This document shows, in pieces, positions 62,834-64,000 of a stretch of DNA of 64,000 bases. Position numbers and translations under genes: made by a program. Each line of letters opens with the position of its first letter. Within the stretch, counting starts at the first letter, position 1. This DNA comes from Hydractinia symbiolongicarpus (taxonomy: Eukaryota; Cnidaria; Hydrozoa; Anthoathecata; Hydractiniidae): NCBI RefSeq assembly GCF_029227915.1, contig NC_079884.1, forward strand, positions 29,142,001 to 29,206,000. Direction: 5' to 3'. The notes under the pieces are model-generated. The model worked only from the letters and a program-made list of their open reading frames with translations, made no database searches and was not told where the DNA came from.

Positions 62834-64000
62834 GTACCAATATGTATTTAACGATAGTATTCGGATATTACTAGGTTGCATCGCTTTTAAAAGTGAAACG
62901 ATTGACTGTGGGACTTAATTGAACTGATTTTGGACTTTGACCTTATAAATATGATAAATGAGGCAGTTTGACTACAAGAAGTAACATTCTTCTTAATTTG
63001 ACATGATTGCTGGAACTCAGCGATTACACTGGGCGCTGTGGTAGCGCTTTATTAAAAAATTAAGATAAATAAGTCATTTTTAACTGTGGGACCAATCCCA
63101 GCCGGTAGTTCGCGCTGAAGAAATAGAGACAGTTTTAAAAACTACCTTTCATTGACTTTCTAACGGTGTCAATCCGTTTGAGTTACAACGGTTGTGTCAC
63201 ATATTCGTACCAACAAGTATTTGGTGATTTTCTTCCGATATTACTAAGTTGTATTGTTTTTAACAGTGAAACGATTGACTGTGGGAATAAATAGAACTGA
63301 TTCTGGATTGTGACCTTATAAATGTGATAAACGTGTCAATTGGTGTCCAAAGAATGACATTCTTCTTAATTTGACATGATTGCTGGAATTCAGCTAATAC
63401 ATTAGGCACTGTGGTAGCGCTTTATTAAAAAATTTAGATAAATAAGTGTTTTTTCGCTGTGGGACCAATCCTGGCCGTTAGGACGCGCTGAATAAATAGG
63501 AACAGTTTCAAATACTACATTTCACTGACTTTCTAACGGTGTCAGTCCGTTTGAGTTACAACGGTTGCGTCACATATTCGTACCAACATGTATTTAGCGA
63601 TAGTATTCGGATATTGCTAGGTTGCATCGCTTTTAACAGTGAAACGCTTGACTGTGGGACTTATTTGAACTGATTTTGGACTTTGACCTTATAAATGTGA
63701 TAAATGAGCTAGTTTGACTACAAGAAATAACATTCTTCTTAATTTGACATGATTGCTGGAACTCAGCGATTACACTGGGCGCTGTGGTAGCACTTTATTA
63801 AAAAATTAAGATAAATAAGTCATTTTTTACTGTGGGACCAATCCTAGCCGTTAGCTCGCGCTAAAGAAATAGAGACAGTTTCTAAAACTACCTTTCATTG
63901 ACTTTCTAACGGTGTCAATCCGTTTGAGTTACAACGGTTGCGTCACATATTCGTACCAACATGTAATTGGTGATTTTCTTGCGACATTACTAAGTTGTAT
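62834..64000 (+). repeat. Four-monomer duplication continuing past the window edge
   Basis: The monomer at 62834 is a hybrid. Its head (CAATATGTATTTAACGATAG) matches 57990, and from GCTTTTAAAAGTG on it matches 61343/56498. Starts 63207, 63580 and 63953 then repeat 61715, 62088 and 62461 at 1492 bp (four monomers). The window ends 48 bp into the GTAATTGGTG monomer, so the array continues to the right. Confidence 0.9.

Larger units (their letters stand above)
1..64000 (+). repeat. Satellite DNA array, ~372-bp monomer, 172 full copies
   Basis: Every part of the window is made of the same head-to-tail monomer. Each copy begins with GTACCAACATGTATTTA (minor variants) and I found 172 complete copies plus a 48-bp partial at 63953-64000. 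Most are 371-373 bp. Exceptions are 364-365 bp (seven E-type copies starting 1120, 2976, 22292, 25259, 30462, 31945, 33801), 370 bp (9670, 10784, 26739), 344 bp (18600) and 353 bp (45713). No monomer is inverted and no foreign DNA interrupts the array. This is typical of eukaryotic centromeric or heterochromatic satellite. I do not recognise the family, so the host lineage is unknown. Confidence 0.98.

Noticed and set aside
1-64000. CRISPR array or bacterial repeat system
   Set aside because: The repeat unit is ~372 bp with no short-repeat/unique-spacer alternation, and there are no cas-like genes; the pattern is that of eukaryotic satellite.
1-64000. Transposon, tRNA/rRNA or viral insertion within the array
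   Set aside because: All monomer junctions could be followed from start to end with no gap larger than a few bases, so there is no room for an inserted element.

Overview
The whole 64 kb window is one uninterrupted, head-to-tail satellite DNA array. The monomer is AT-rich and about 372 bp long. I placed 172 complete monomers plus a 48-bp partial one at the right end, all in the same orientation. I found no protein-coding gene, RNA gene, transposon, CRISPR array or unique-sequence spacer. This organisation (megabase-style satellite, no interruptions, several layers of higher-order repeat) indicates eukaryotic centromeric or pericentromeric/subtelomeric heterochromatin. I do not recognise the satellite family and cannot name the organism; it is not primate alpha satellite. 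All boundaries were read by eye using the near-invariant block that starts each monomer (GTACCAACATGTATTTA), so individual coordinates may be off by a base or two.

Layout. (1) 1-4977: a five-monomer higher-order repeat (HOR; A-B-C-D-E, 1856 bp), with a four-monomer derivative (1483 bp) at the left edge. (2) 4832-18226: a mosaic block of short 2-, 3- and 6-monomer duplications. (3) 18227-29342: a block holding an almost identical 2967-bp (8-monomer) tandem duplication and a third, more diverged relative. (4) 29343-35802: the A-E HOR returns; 30826-35802 is a near-perfect copy of 1-4977. (5) 35657-41986: two copies of a further unit at a spacing of 10 monomers (3724 bp), separated by a B-C-D block. 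(6) 41987-52024: older, more divergent monomers with a 1.5-kb dispersed duplication. (7) 52025-64000: a 10-monomer HOR of 3728 bp, two full copies plus a rearranged third.

Almost all structure is explained by unequal crossover or conversion between monomers in register: nearly every duplication offset is a whole number of monomers, and several monomers are visible hybrids of two parents. The monomer also appears to contain two weakly related halves, suggesting descent from a dimer of a unit of roughly 170-190 bp. Three short dyad-symmetric elements recur in most monomers. There are no genes here that work together; any function would be structural (kinetochore or heterochromatin assembly) and is inference.
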